Assembly: GCA_947175055.1 (NCBI GenBank)
Contig: CAMWLJ010000005.1
Coordinates: forward strand, 1-64,000
Direction of reading: 5' to 3'
Source of the DNA: an uncultured Lachnospiraceae bacterium
GTDB taxonomy: Bacteria > Bacillota > Clostridia > Lachnospirales > Lachnospiraceae
DNA: 64,000 nucleotides
Numbering within the stretch: position 1 is the first letter of the stretch; each line of letters opens with the position of its first letter. Made by a program: the position numbers and the translations under genes. Shown here piece by piece: positions 19,899 to 29,530 of the stretch. The notes beneath the pieces were generated by a model. That model did not search any database and was not told where the DNA came from. It saw nothing but the letters and a program-made list of their open reading frames with translations.

Positions 19899-22175
19899 TC
19901 AAATCCTGATCTTTACTCCCTTACCGTCGCGTTTCCCCAACTTGATCTTATTCAGTTCGATTTCCTTTCCGCCATACTCGATCGTCTGCTCCACTGCATT
20001 GCGGGTATAATAAACTGCTTCCAGGCTGTCTTTTGCCCCAAGCTTCATGCCGCGGACGCCGATGGCACCTTTCTTTTTCTCCGGTATCTCCTCCACCGGA
20101 AACCGCAGGAAATACCCGTCCGCTGACTGCAGGACGATATTGCGCTGTTCTTTCAATGTCACAACGCTCACCACTTCATCCTCGTCCGCCAGCTTTGTGG
20201 CCGCCACCGTCCGCTTGGCAACATCAAATTCTCCGCCGTCCACCACCTTTAGCATGGCCTGCCTGGTAGCAAAGATGACCCGGTAAAGATTCAAGTCACT
20301 CTGGCTGGCAGCATAGAGGATAGTCTCCTTTGAAGAATCAAAATTACTGACATTATCCACCGGCACACCCTTGTCGCGAAACTTGCCCATAGGCAGATCC
20401 ATCACTTTCAGAGTATGCAGCTGTCCGGTATTCGTAAACAGGCATACCTTACCCGTATTCTTGCAGACAAAGGCATACTTGTTCTCGCTGTCCGCCGCCT
20501 CCTTGTTTCTCTCATAGGTGGCCGTATCGATTGTCCTGGCGTAACCGAAACGGTCCATCAGGAAGACGATATCCATCTCTTCCACCTTCTTCTCCACATA
20601 GACTGCCTCGCTGGCCTGTGTGATCACCGTTCTGCGGCTCCGTCTGTATTCTTCCCGGATCTCATCCAATTCATTGATGATGACCTGGGCCATGGAATCC
20701 CTTCGGGCCAGGATATCTTCGTAACGGTAGATATTAGCCATGGTATCCTCATGCTCGTTGATCAGCTCCTCGATCTCCAGTCCGATCAGCTTATAGAGCC
20801 GCATATCCAGAATGGCATTTGCCTGTTTCTCGGTGAACATCAGCTGCGCGGCCATGATCTTGGATTCCTTGGACTTAAATTTGATACCGTCGATCTTGCC
20901 CTCGATCAGGCAGGCCTTCGCCATCGCCCTGTCTTTGGAGCCCCGCAGGATCTCGATGATTAGATCGATCACATTGCAGGCCTTGATCAGTCCCTCCTGT
21001 ATCTCCTTGCGTTCCAGCTCTTTCGCCAGAAGATTCGTGTATTTTCTAGTCGTCACCTCGAACTGGAATTTAACGTTCTCCTTAAGGATCTGTTTTAACC
21101 CCATGGTCTCCGGTCTGCCATCGGCGATGGCCAGCATATTGACACCGAAGGTATCTTCCAGCCGGGTCTTCTTATACAGCAGATTCTTGAAGTTCTCCAC
21201 ATCTGCGTCCTTGCGCAGTTCAATGACGATGCGGATGCCCTCCTTGGAGGACTGGTTGGTGATATCCACGATATCCTGTGTCTTCTTGGTCTCTGCCAGA
21301 GCCGCCACATCCATCAGAAACTTGCCGATCCCTGCGCCGATCATGGTATAGGGGATCTCCGTGATCACCAGATTGGTCTTGCCGCCTTTGGCCTTCTCAA
21401 TCTCCACCTTACCGCGGATCTTGATCTTGCCCGTTCCGCTCTCGTAGATTTCCAGCAGTTCGTCTTCATTGATGACAATGCCGCCAGTGGGAAAATCCGG
21501 GCCTTTGACATAGCGCATCAGTTCCCTGGTGGTAATATTCTCGTCCAGCATATAGGCCTTTACAGCTTCGATCACCTCTGCCAGATTGTGAGGCGGGATG
21601 CTGGTGGCCATGCCGACCGCGATACCCTCGGATCCGTTGATGAGCAGGTTGGGAATCTTCACCGGCAATACACTAGGCTCCCGCTCTGTGGCATCGAAGT
21701 TGGGCAGGAAATCCACCACGTCCTTATCCAGGTCGGATAAAAACGCCTCCTGCGTGATCTTCTCCAGTCTGGCTTCCGTGTAACGCATGGCCGCGGCGCC
21801 GTCCCCCTCGATATTTCCGAAGTTGCCGTGTCCGTCGATCAGGGGAAGCCCCTTCTTGAAATCCTGAGACATGACCACCAACGCCTCATAGATCGAACTG
21901 TCGCCGTGGGGATGGTACTTACCCATGGTATCGCCCACGATACGCGCTGATTTACGGTAGGGCCTGTCGTAGCGGATTCCCAGCTCATACATATCATACA
22001 ACGTTCTTCTCTGTACCGGTTTCAGACCGTCCCGCACATCCGGCAGCGCCCTGGCGACGATCACGCTCATGGCATAGTCGATAAATGACTTCTGCATGAC
22101 CTCAGAATATTCTGTCTTGATGATTCTGTCGTTTCTATCATTCACACTCATATTATCTTTCATTCTTGCCTCCAC
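19899..22175 (-). CDS. Type II DNA topoisomerase subunit A (ParC/GyrA family)
   Basis: [49 protein letters not shown]. Confidence 0.93.
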   Translation of the reverse strand: MEARMKDNMSVNDRNDRIIKTEYSEVMQKSFIDYAMSVIVARALPDVRDGLKPVQRRTLYDMYELGIRYDRPYRKSARIVGDTMGKYHPHGDSSIYEALVVMSQDFKKGLPLIDGHGNFGNIEGDGAAAMRYTEARLEKITQEAFLSDLDKDVVDFLPNFDATEREPSVLPVKIPNLLINGSEGIAVGMATSIPPHNLAEVIEAVKAYMLDENITTRELMRYVKGPDFPTGGIVINEDELLEIYESGTGKIKIRGKVEIEKAKGGKTNLVITEIPYTMIGAGIGKFLMDVAALAETKKTQDIVDITNQSSKEGIRIVIELRKDADVENFKNLLYKKTRLEDTFGVNMLAIADGRPETMGLKQILKENVKFQFEVTTRKYTNLLAKELERKEIQEGLIKACNVIDLIIEILRGSKDRAMAKACLIEGKIDGIKFKSKESKIMAAQLMFTEKQANAILDMRLYKLIGLEIEELINEHEDTMANIYRYEDILARRDSMAQVIINELDEIREEYRRSRRTVITQASEAVYVEKKVEEMDIVFLMDRFGYARTIDTATYERNKEAADSENKYAFVCKNTGKVCLFTNTGQLHTLKVMDLPMGKFRDKGVPVDNVSNFDSSKETILYAASQSDLNLYRVIFATRQAMLKVVDGGEFDVAKRTVAATKLADEDEVVSVVTLKEQRNIVLQSADGYFLRFPVEEIPEKKKGAIGVRGMKLGAKDSLEAVYYTRNAVEQTIEYGGKEIELNKIKLGKRDGKGVKIRI

Positions 22176-22198
22176 TCCGAAGCGTTTTACGCTGAGGA

Positions 22199-22250
22199 CG
22201 CGAGCAGAATTCAGGAGTTTTCCGAAGGAATACTCCGATTTTGCTCTGCG
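22199..22250. repeat. 52-nt long imperfect stem-loop between the two topoisomerase genes
   Basis: cgcgagcagaattcaggagttttcc-gaa-ggaatactccgattttgctctgcg; manual pairing covers most positions. Confidence 0.75.
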
Positions 22251-22290
22251 ATCAACTTAAATTTGTGCCAAACCTTCACAAATTCTTGGA

Positions 22291-24222
22291 TCAGATATCC
22301 AGTTCCGCATCCTGGGCGTGCCGGTAGATAAACTCCTTACGGGGCAGTACCTCCGTCCCCATCAGCATCTCTGTCACTTCTGTAGCCATACGGGCGTCCT
22401 CGATCTCCACCTGTTTAAGCAGCCTGGTATCCGGATCCAAGGTAGTCTCCCACAGCTGTTCGGCGTCCATCTCACCCAGACCTTTATATCTCTGCAGGGT
22501 AAAAGGCCCTTTATGCCGCTTCCGATACTTCTCCAGTGCCTTATCATCATAAAGGTATTCTTCCGCCCCCTTTGAGGGCATGACCTTATATAACGGCGGC
22601 ATGGCGATATATACATGTCCTTCATAGATCAATTCCGGCATAAACCGGTAGAACAATGTCAAAAGCAAGGTGGAGATGTGCTCTCCGTCCACGTCCGCAT
22701 CGGCCATGATGATGATCTTGTCATAACGCAGCCTGCTGATATCAAAGTCATTGCCGTACCCTTCCGAAAAACCGCAGCCGAAGGCGTTGATCATAGTCTT
22801 GATCTCCGCGTTGGCAAGAATCTTATCGATACTTGCCTTCTCCACATTTAAGATCTTACCGCGGATGGGCAGGATTGCCTGGAACATACGGTTACGTGCA
22901 GTCTTGGCGCTGCCGCCTGCCGAATCTCCCTCCACGATAAAAATCTCACACTTGGAGGCGTCTCTGGACTCACAGTTAGCCAGCTTGCCGTTAGAATCAA
23001 AAGAGAACTTCTGTTTAGTCAGAAGATTGGTCTTCGCCTTCTCTTCCGTCTTCCGGATTTTCGCCGCCTTCTCCGCACAGCCGATAATACTCTTCAAAGT
23101 TTCCAGATTGCGGTCAAAGAACCGCACGATCTCCTCCCCCGTCACCTTACTCACGATCTTCGCCGCATCCTGGTTATCCAGCTTGGTCTTTGTCTGTCCT
23201 TCAAACCGGGGATCCGGGTGCTTGATGGACACTACGGCGGTCATGCCGTTACGCACATCCGCACCGGTAAAATTAACGTCCTTTTCTTTTAAGATATTTA
23301 AACCTCTGGCATAGGTATTGATCACGTTGGTAAACATGGTCTTAAATCCGGTCAGATGAGTACCGCCTTCTGCATTGTAGATATTGTTGCAGAATCCCAG
23401 CACATTTTCGTGGAATTCATTCACGTACTGTAAGGCTACCTCCACTGTGATCCCTTCTGATTCCCCTTTGTAATAGATCACATCATGGATGGCTTCCTTG
23501 GACTTGTTCATATCCTTTATAAAACCGATAATACCCTCCGGCTCATGGTACTCAATATGTTCGATCTCCTCTTTGCGTTTATCCTCATAAACGATCGTCA
23601 GAGCCGGGTTCAGATAAGCAGTCTCATGCAGACGGCTCTTGACCTCATCTTCCTTAAACCGTGTCCTGTCAAATATGGTATCGTCCGGCAGAAAATTTAT
23701 AGTAGTCCCGGATTCCTTCGTCTTTCCCACCACTGGAAGGAGACCTTCATGCAGCTCCAGGGTTGGGATACCGCGCTCATACCGGTCTTCATAGATATAG
23801 CCGCCTGTCTTCACCGTCACATGCATATGTGCCGACAGGGCATTTACAACGGAAGAACCCACCCCGTGCAGACCGCCGCTTGTCTTATAGGCATCATTGT
23901 CAAACTTACCACCCGCATGAAGTGTGGTAAAGACAAGCCGCTCCGCACTGATGCCTTTCTCATGCATTCCGACCGGGATTCCCCGTCCGTCGTCTGACAC
24001 CGTGGCCGATCCGTCCGCCTCTAACGTCACATGTATGGTAGAACAGAATCCTGCCAGATGCTCATCCACTGCGTTATCCATGATCTCATAGATCAGATGA
24101 TTCAATCCTTTCGTGGAAACACTGCCGATATACATGCCTGGCCGAACGCGCACCGCTTCCAATCCTTCCAAAACGGTGATACTGGACGCATCATATGTGT
24201 TTGCTGTATTTGTCTTCGCCAT
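22291..24222 (-). CDS. Type II DNA topoisomerase subunit B (ParE/GyrB family)
   Basis: [72 protein letters not shown]. Confidence 0.94.
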   Translation of the reverse strand: MAKTNTANTYDASSITVLEGLEAVRVRPGMYIGSVSTKGLNHLIYEIMDNAVDEHLAGFCSTIHVTLEADGSATVSDDGRGIPVGMHEKGISAERLVFTTLHAGGKFDNDAYKTSGGLHGVGSSVVNALSAHMHVTVKTGGYIYEDRYERGIPTLELHEGLLPVVGKTKESGTTINFLPDDTIFDRTRFKEDEVKSRLHETAYLNPALTIVYEDKRKEEIEHIEYHEPEGIIGFIKDMNKSKEAIHDVIYYKGESEGITVEVALQYVNEFHENVLGFCNNIYNAEGGTHLTGFKTMFTNVINTYARGLNILKEKDVNFTGADVRNGMTAVVSIKHPDPRFEGQTKTKLDNQDAAKIVSKVTGEEIVRFFDRNLETLKSIIGCAEKAAKIRKTEEKAKTNLLTKQKFSFDSNGKLANCESRDASKCEIFIVEGDSAGGSAKTARNRMFQAILPIRGKILNVEKASIDKILANAEIKTMINAFGCGFSEGYGNDFDISRLRYDKIIIMADADVDGEHISTLLLTLFYRFMPELIYEGHVYIAMPPLYKVMPSKGAEEYLYDDKALEKYRKRHKGPFTLQRYKGLGEMDAEQLWETTLDPDTRLLKQVEIEDARMATEVTEMLMGTEVLPRKEFIYRHAQDAELDI

Positions 24223-24249
24223 ATTGTCATACACCTCTTGTTTCTCTTC

Positions 24250-26445
24250 TCATTCATTGTACTGAACCATATCCTCCGGCAGATATTCCCGGATCATTTC
24301 TTCCAATCTCTTGTGATCGATAGGTTTCGACAGATAATCTGTAAAACCCTCTTCGAGATATTTCTCTCTTGCTCCTATGACCGCATTCGCCGTAAGTGCG
24401 ATAACGACTGGCGCATTCTGTCGAAAACGTTCCGTCTCCTGCATCCTGTGCAGCGTCTCCACACCGTCCATCACAGGCATCATATGATCCAGCAAAATGA
24501 TATCATAATCGTTTTTGCTAAATTTATCAAGACATTCCTGTCCGCTGATCGCAGAATCAAACTGAACCTTTATTCTCTTTAGCAGTCCTTTGGCCACTGT
24601 AATGTTGACACGGTTATCATCCACTGCCAGGATCCTGGCTGCCGGTGCGATGAATTTCTCGCGGGAATGCTCCCGCTCCGCGAACCGGCGAAGTCTCTCT
24701 TTATAGTCTCCAAGCAGCTCCGGTCCGGCAACTCTCTGCGGTACGGTAAAGGTAAAGACACTGCCCTCACCGTATACACTCTCAACGCGCAGGCTGCCGT
24801 TCATCCTGTCGATCAGATTCATCGTGATGCTCAGGCCCAGCCCCGTACCCTCTACATGTTCATTCTTCAATCTGTCCAATCTGACAAAAGGCTCAAACAA
24901 TACGGAAAGCTTATCCGCCTCAATGCCGATACCGGTATCCGACACTGTGACCTGCAAGTCGATATTATTTTTATCTTTATCCGTAAAATCTATCTTAAGT
25001 GTGACCTGACCCTCTCTCGTATACTTTAACGAATTAGTCAGAAAATTAATGATACACTGCTTGATCCGCTGCTCATCCCCGTAAAGCATCTCCGGCAACA
25101 TCGGATCTGCCTGAATATGTAAGGCAAGACTGCTTTCTTCCGCCCGCATGGTCATCATATTCTCAATATCGGTCAGCATCTTCCCCAGATGATAGTTCTT
25201 CTCCACAATCTCCATCTGTCCGGATTCTATTTTGGAAAGATCCAAAATATCATTGATGATAGAGAGCAGTATCTTACCTGCATTCTGGATATTCAAGGCA
25301 TAATCCTTGATAGAATCGGAACAACTCTCCCGCAGGATCATTTCATTCATCCCCAGCACCGCATTGATCGGCGTTCGTATCTCATGAGACATGTGGGCTA
25401 AGAAAACGCTTTTGGCTGTATTGGCACGCTCCGCTTCCTCTTTCAGGCTGATCAGCTGCTGCGTGTACAGATGTCCTTCCGTCCTGTCGCTGATCCGATA
25501 GATCGTACCTGCCCGACGGTGATTATCATCAAAGATATCGCTCAATTCCCACTGGTAATATTTATTTCTTACCGTAAATCCTTCCTGATTCTTCTCCAAA
25601 AAATCAAATACCGTCTCTTCAATGTCCCGTCGGTCTTTCCAGTCAACTTCCGGAAAGATTCTCGATATTTCCCTGTTTAAATAAATAACCTCCCCATGGC
25701 GGTCAATGACAAGAATGCCTTCCCTGATATTATCGATCACCCGGTCCTTGGCCGTCTTGACCGTATCAAACAGACGATATTTGTACATGACAAATACAAG
25801 AAAACACTCTGTGATCATCATAGACATGGGATAAGGATCGTAATAGCCGAACGCTCCTGACATTCTAAGGAACCACAGGCAGATCGGATTCAGGGCAGCC
25901 AGACAGAGCAGGTACAGCTCAGGCCGTTTCTCTCCCCGGTGCTCCAACGCCGACTGCAGCACGATAAAAGTGATCAGGATGCCGAGGATCATCGTTGTCA
26001 CGACCCACCAGTAATAGACAGGTCCCGGTACGATGGACCACAGATAATATCCGTTCTGCGCGACACGTTCCACTTTCCTGTAAAAGATCGTATTATGATC
26101 GATCGTAAATACAACGATCAGGATAAAAAGATGATCCACCGCATAAAATCGCTTGATCATCCTGACATGCCAATCTTTCAGATGCGTACTGTACAGACAT
26201 GAAAAATACAGAAAACTGAGCAGTCCCATTGTAGTGCCGATATATTCGACCTTGATCGAAAGCCGTGCCGCCTCCTCACTGATACTCTGCAATTCCAGGA
26301 AATATCCTGTCATGTCCAGAAAGGTACAGATTGTCCCCACCAGCAGGATCTTCTGCTGTACGGAAGGTCTGGCCATCCCCACAAACAAGATCATGGCAAA
26401 GCAGATCAGCACGCCGATCCCATGTATTATTATGATCACTCCCAT
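24250..26445 (-). CDS. Hybrid sensor histidine kinase/response regulator with multi-TM N-terminus and PAS
   Basis: FLAHMSHEIRTPINAVLGM (HisKA), GTGLGLSITMNLI (HATPase), RILAVDDNRVNITVAKGLL and IILLDHMMPVMDG (REC). Confidence 0.93.
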   Translation of the reverse strand: MGVIIIIHGIGVLICFAMILFVGMARPSVQQKILLVGTICTFLDMTGYFLELQSISEEAARLSIKVEYIGTTMGLLSFLYFSCLYSTHLKDWHVRMIKRFYAVDHLFILIVVFTIDHNTIFYRKVERVAQNGYYLWSIVPGPVYYWWVVTTMILGILITFIVLQSALEHRGEKRPELYLLCLAALNPICLWFLRMSGAFGYYDPYPMSMMITECFLVFVMYKYRLFDTVKTAKDRVIDNIREGILVIDRHGEVIYLNREISRIFPEVDWKDRRDIEETVFDFLEKNQEGFTVRNKYYQWELSDIFDDNHRRAGTIYRISDRTEGHLYTQQLISLKEEAERANTAKSVFLAHMSHEIRTPINAVLGMNEMILRESCSDSIKDYALNIQNAGKILLSIINDILDLSKIESGQMEIVEKNYHLGKMLTDIENMMTMRAEESSLALHIQADPMLPEMLYGDEQRIKQCIINFLTNSLKYTREGQVTLKIDFTDKDKNNIDLQVTVSDTGIGIEADKLSVLFEPFVRLDRLKNEHVEGTGLGLSITMNLIDRMNGSLRVESVYGEGSVFTFTVPQRVAGPELLGDYKERLRRFAEREHSREKFIAPAARILAVDDNRVNITVAKGLLKRIKVQFDSAISGQECLDKFSKNDYDIILLDHMMPVMDGVETLHRMQETERFRQNAPVVIALTANAVIGAREKYLEEGFTDYLSKPIDHKRLEEMIREYLPEDMVQYNE

Positions 26446-26469
26446 AAGAAAACCCCATTATATATCTAC

Positions 26470-27222
26470 CTAATTATTTTCATTCACTTCATACAGATAT
26501 TCCCGGCCCCGCTTCCCGGCCCGCGAAAGCAGCTGCATATAAGTAAGCAGCGGCAGCGCACTTCCTGACAGGTCCCGGTGTATCCCGGCGGCCTTCGCAA
26601 ACTCCTTTACCGTAAAAGGCTCTTCCAATTCATAGGGCACAAGCTGCAGAAAATCCTCCACACGCTCCATCCGCACCTCATCAAATAAAGCTACCGGCAT
26701 TCGGTCATAACGGCTCGATCCCCGCTTCTTATTCTTGCTCCATCCGTTTAACAGCCGATACTCGTCTATGTCCAGCAGTGGAAAAGCAAAAGACAGATTG
26801 GGATGTCCCAGAAACTGTTTGATCTTATACAGTTCCGGAAACGCGTGATATACATTACCCGTGACCGGAGACTTGTGCCTCTTCGATAATTCTCCCGTCT
26901 CCTCCTCCATCCAGATCACCCATTTATGGTGCGGAATCGGATAGACCACCGTCACAGGATACAACGGCAAAAATACCGCCAGCTTCGGACGAAGTCTGTT
27001 GAAATTGCCGTTCTGAATCTCTATGATCCGCTCTCCCGTATAAATATCCGCTATGTATCCCTCGATAGGCACCTCATGGTAGTCTTCATTCGGTTCATAA
27101 TACAGCTTCATCACCGCATGTACCGTCTTCTCCTGCAGCGTACCGAACCCATGGGGATCATTCTGTTTTAAGAGTACTTTGAGCTTCGCCTGCTCGAAGG
27201 CTTCCTGGTTTAGTGTGTTCAC
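26470..27222 (-). CDS. Uncharacterised protein; candidate CoiA-like PD-(D/E)XK nuclease plus C-terminal winged-helix-like region
   Basis: GYIADIYTGERIIEIQNGNFNRLRPKLAVFLPLYPVTVVYPI resembles D-x(n)-E-x-Q nuclease core; C-terminal PFTVKEFAKAAGIHRDLSGSALPLLTYM. Confidence 0.55.
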   Translation of the reverse strand: MNTLNQEAFEQAKLKVLLKQNDPHGFGTLQEKTVHAVMKLYYEPNEDYHEVPIEGYIADIYTGERIIEIQNGNFNRLRPKLAVFLPLYPVTVVYPIPHHKWVIWMEEETGELSKRHKSPVTGNVYHAFPELYKIKQFLGHPNLSFAFPLLDIDEYRLLNGWSKNKKRGSSRYDRMPVALFDEVRMERVEDFLQLVPYELEEPFTVKEFAKAAGIHRDLSGSALPLLTYMQLLSRAGKRGREYLYEVNENN

Positions 27223-27506
27223 AGCCGTTGTTCCTTACTGTCACGAGTGAATTTGTCAGACCGTCTGTATAAAAGCTTGCGAATGTCGTAACTTTTATTA
27301 GTATAACAAAAAATCCGGCATCGAACAAGCGTTTTGTTTCGACAAGTATATCGAGTTCTTTTGGAAAAGACATGTCCGTGAGAAAGTTCAGATCTTCGTT
27401 CTATAGGTTTTGTTCCACAAAATGTCTGTCATAAAGATTCCAGTACTTTTGATATATTCTTTCTTCGTTCCCTTACCAAATATCGAAAGGTCACTGTTTT
27501 TATTTC

Positions 27507-27535
27507 AGTATATCTTTTTCTCCCGCCAAAAGCAA
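27507..27535 (-). promoter_or_regulatory. Promoter-like sequence (twin 1)
   Basis: Minus strand TTGCTT-17-TATACT preceded by TGATAGTAG; shared with 28457..28485. Confidence 0.6.
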
Positions 27536-27616
27536 CTACTATCATAAGATCGCAGTTTCTCCTGACGTACGAAAGATACCGTTCGCGATGCCCTGCAACG
27601 CGCGGGCAAAAAAGAA

Positions 27617-27644
27617 GAGCTGACAACACCGTTGGTTTCAGCTC
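27617..27644 (-). terminator. Intrinsic terminator of 27654..28379 gene
   Basis: Minus strand GAGCTGA-loop-TCAGCTC followed by TTCTTTTTT. Confidence 0.75.
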
Positions 27645-27653
27645 AGTAATTCC

Positions 27654-28379
27654 TTACAGTTTCTTCACATTCCGGTCGCCATACAGGATCCGCTCCTGAT
27701 CTGACGCACTTAAAGACGTGAATCTGCCGGTCCGGTCGTAATAGGTCAACAGGGAAGAATTTTTGGCGATGGTCCGCTGCCCGTCCTCTGTCAGCAGACT
27801 GATCACCTGATCCAGATTTCCGGAACGCAGATATTTCTGAATCTCCTTATCTTTCTCTATCCTCCCGGACAATACTTCCTCTGGCAATTCCGCAGCTGCT
27901 TTTACCGTCTCATCAGATAAGGCATCCTGATTCATCTCCAGATACTCTTCCGATAAGCGATCCGTCTCTTCCAGCGGCGCTTCTTCCGCAGACAGCACCG
28001 TCTCCTCCGGTACGGGATCATTCCATACTCTGTCAAGAAGTCCCTTGAAAGACTGGACAAACATGGCAAACCAAGAACGGACAGTGCGAAACAAGTCCGC
28101 AAAGGTATCCTTCTGCGCCGATGCTTCCTTCTCCGGCCCGTTTCCGGACAGCTCCAATTTAACACCGCTCTGCATTACCGTGCGGGATCTGTTCCCGGCC
28201 AGATTTTTATCCAGCCCTTCTTTGGAAACCTTCTCTTTGTTCTCGTCTTCTTCTTTCTTGTCATCGGCACGCTGATAGTCCAGGCTGAATTTCTCACCGT
28301 TGCTGTTCGTATCCGCTGCCGTAGGCATATTTAATTTTTTGTAATCATAATAATCGTTGTCACTGACTCTATTTATCAT
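27654..28379 (-). CDS. Hypothetical highly charged protein
   Basis: Strong ORF with promoter and terminator; no family recognised. Confidence 0.7.
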   Translation of the reverse strand: MINRVSDNDYYDYKKLNMPTAADTNSNGEKFSLDYQRADDKKEEDENKEKVSKEGLDKNLAGNRSRTVMQSGVKLELSGNGPEKEASAQKDTFADLFRTVRSWFAMFVQSFKGLLDRVWNDPVPEETVLSAEEAPLEETDRLSEEYLEMNQDALSDETVKAAAELPEEVLSGRIEKDKEIQKYLRSGNLDQVISLLTEDGQRTIAKNSSLLTYYDRTGRFTSLSASDQERILYGDRNVKKL

Positions 28380-28456
28380 GGTATCTTTCTTTCCGTGGTG
28401 AACATACTGTGCGCGCATCCTGTAAACACGATCTGCTCTTTTTCATCTTTTGTATA

Positions 28457-28485
28457 AGTATATCCTGTTCCACCCCGGAAAGCAA
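28457..28485 (-). promoter_or_regulatory. Promoter-like sequence (twin 2)
   Basis: Minus strand TTGCTT-17-TATACT preceded by TGATAGTAG, upstream of 28379. Confidence 0.7.
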
Positions 28486-28520
28486 CTACTATCAGTTTCT
28501 GGCTCTGTAAAACCCGCCCC

Positions 28521-29264
28521 TTAAGCTTGGATCATATTCTCCAGTTCCTCCATGATATGTATCAGATCTCGTAAAGTTCCTTTCTGCGCGATCTCCGCAC
28601 GTAAATATTTCATCACTTCATAATAACCTATCCTGTCCGGCACCAGTCCGTCTAATGTGCCCGGATACTGTTCCTGCAGATTATCCAGCAGGCTTTTTAC
28701 GATCTGCTTATTTAAGATTCTGTCATAATGCTCTCTGCACAATCTGACGGTCTCGTCAATGATCGCGTAAAATGTATGCTCATCTGACTCCACATATTCT
28801 TTTTGCAGTAACACCTGGTCATAGGATGTGATACAGACTTCCTTCTCCGATAAGTGCAGGGAATCCCGAATCCTAAGGATTGGCAGTAGCATTCCTGTCT
28901 CTGCGGCGAGTTTCTTTCGGCATTCGTTCACATGATCGGTTTTTAAGCCTTCTGTGATACAGGAGATCAATCCGACTCCCACTTCGATACGAAGGGGTTC
29001 CGCGATCAGGTTCTGCTTGATCTCCCGTTCTACCACGGTATTCTCATTTTCACACAAAGGCACGCTTTCCATGCCGAGTAAAGAATCCGCCCGTACCTTC
29101 AACAAGCGACAAATTTCCGCAACGAGGGTAACATCAGGAAGACTGTAACCCCTCTCCCATTTACTTACGGCCTGCGGTGTTACGCCGAGCCGCAGCGCAA
29201 ATTCGTCTTGTGTCATGTTCTGTTCTCTCCGAAACCTGCTGATGTTTTCACTTAAATGCTGCAT
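28521..29264 (-). CDS. XRE-type HTH fused to FlhA (FHIPEP) cytoplasmic-domain-like region
   Basis: HTH: MTQDEFALRLGVTPQAVSKWERGYSLPDV; FlhA-like: LRIEVGVGLI...RKKLAAETGMLLPILRIRDSLHLSEKE...NKQIVKSLLDNLQEQYPGTLDGLVPD...YEVMKYLRAEIAQKGTLRDLIHIMEEL. Confidence 0.85.
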   Translation of the reverse strand: MQHLSENISRFRREQNMTQDEFALRLGVTPQAVSKWERGYSLPDVTLVAEICRLLKVRADSLLGMESVPLCENENTVVEREIKQNLIAEPLRIEVGVGLISCITEGLKTDHVNECRKKLAAETGMLLPILRIRDSLHLSEKEVCITSYDQVLLQKEYVESDEHTFYAIIDETVRLCREHYDRILNKQIVKSLLDNLQEQYPGTLDGLVPDRIGYYEVMKYLRAEIAQKGTLRDLIHIMEELENMIQA

Positions 29265-29392
29265 ATTTTCCTCCATTCTGAAGCTTTTTTGTGTTTCTAC
29301 CTGTATGATATCTCATATGTCCGGCATTGTAAAACAACTGTCCGTTAAAGCATGATTCAACCGGTACAAAATCGGAGCTAAGGAAAACAGCA

Positions 29393-29421
29393 TTGTGATG
29401 TCCTCTATGCTATGGTATAGT
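29393..29421 (+). promoter_or_regulatory. Promoter of sugar O-acetyltransferase gene
   Basis: TTGTGA-17-TATAGT; followed from about +1 by a 10-bp inverted repeat (29428..29456). Confidence 0.6.
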
Positions 29422-29530
29422 TTCATTATCTTCCATTGACAGGGATAATGGAAGATCTATCGATCGTAGAGACAAATTTGAAATTTGGCTCGCAGTCTTC
29501 ACAAAAAACTGCTTCGGCACGGAGGTAAAG

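Noticed and set aside
27158-27629. Small minus-strand ORFs 27158..27373 and 27429..27629
   Set aside because: No clear ribosome-binding site or family; one overlaps the start of the nuclease-like gene and the other spans a predicted promoter.
28521-29264. Evidence of a flagellar or type III secretion locus
   Set aside because: Only the soluble FlhA-like domain is present, fused to HTH; no membrane FlhA portion or other fli/flh genes in the window.
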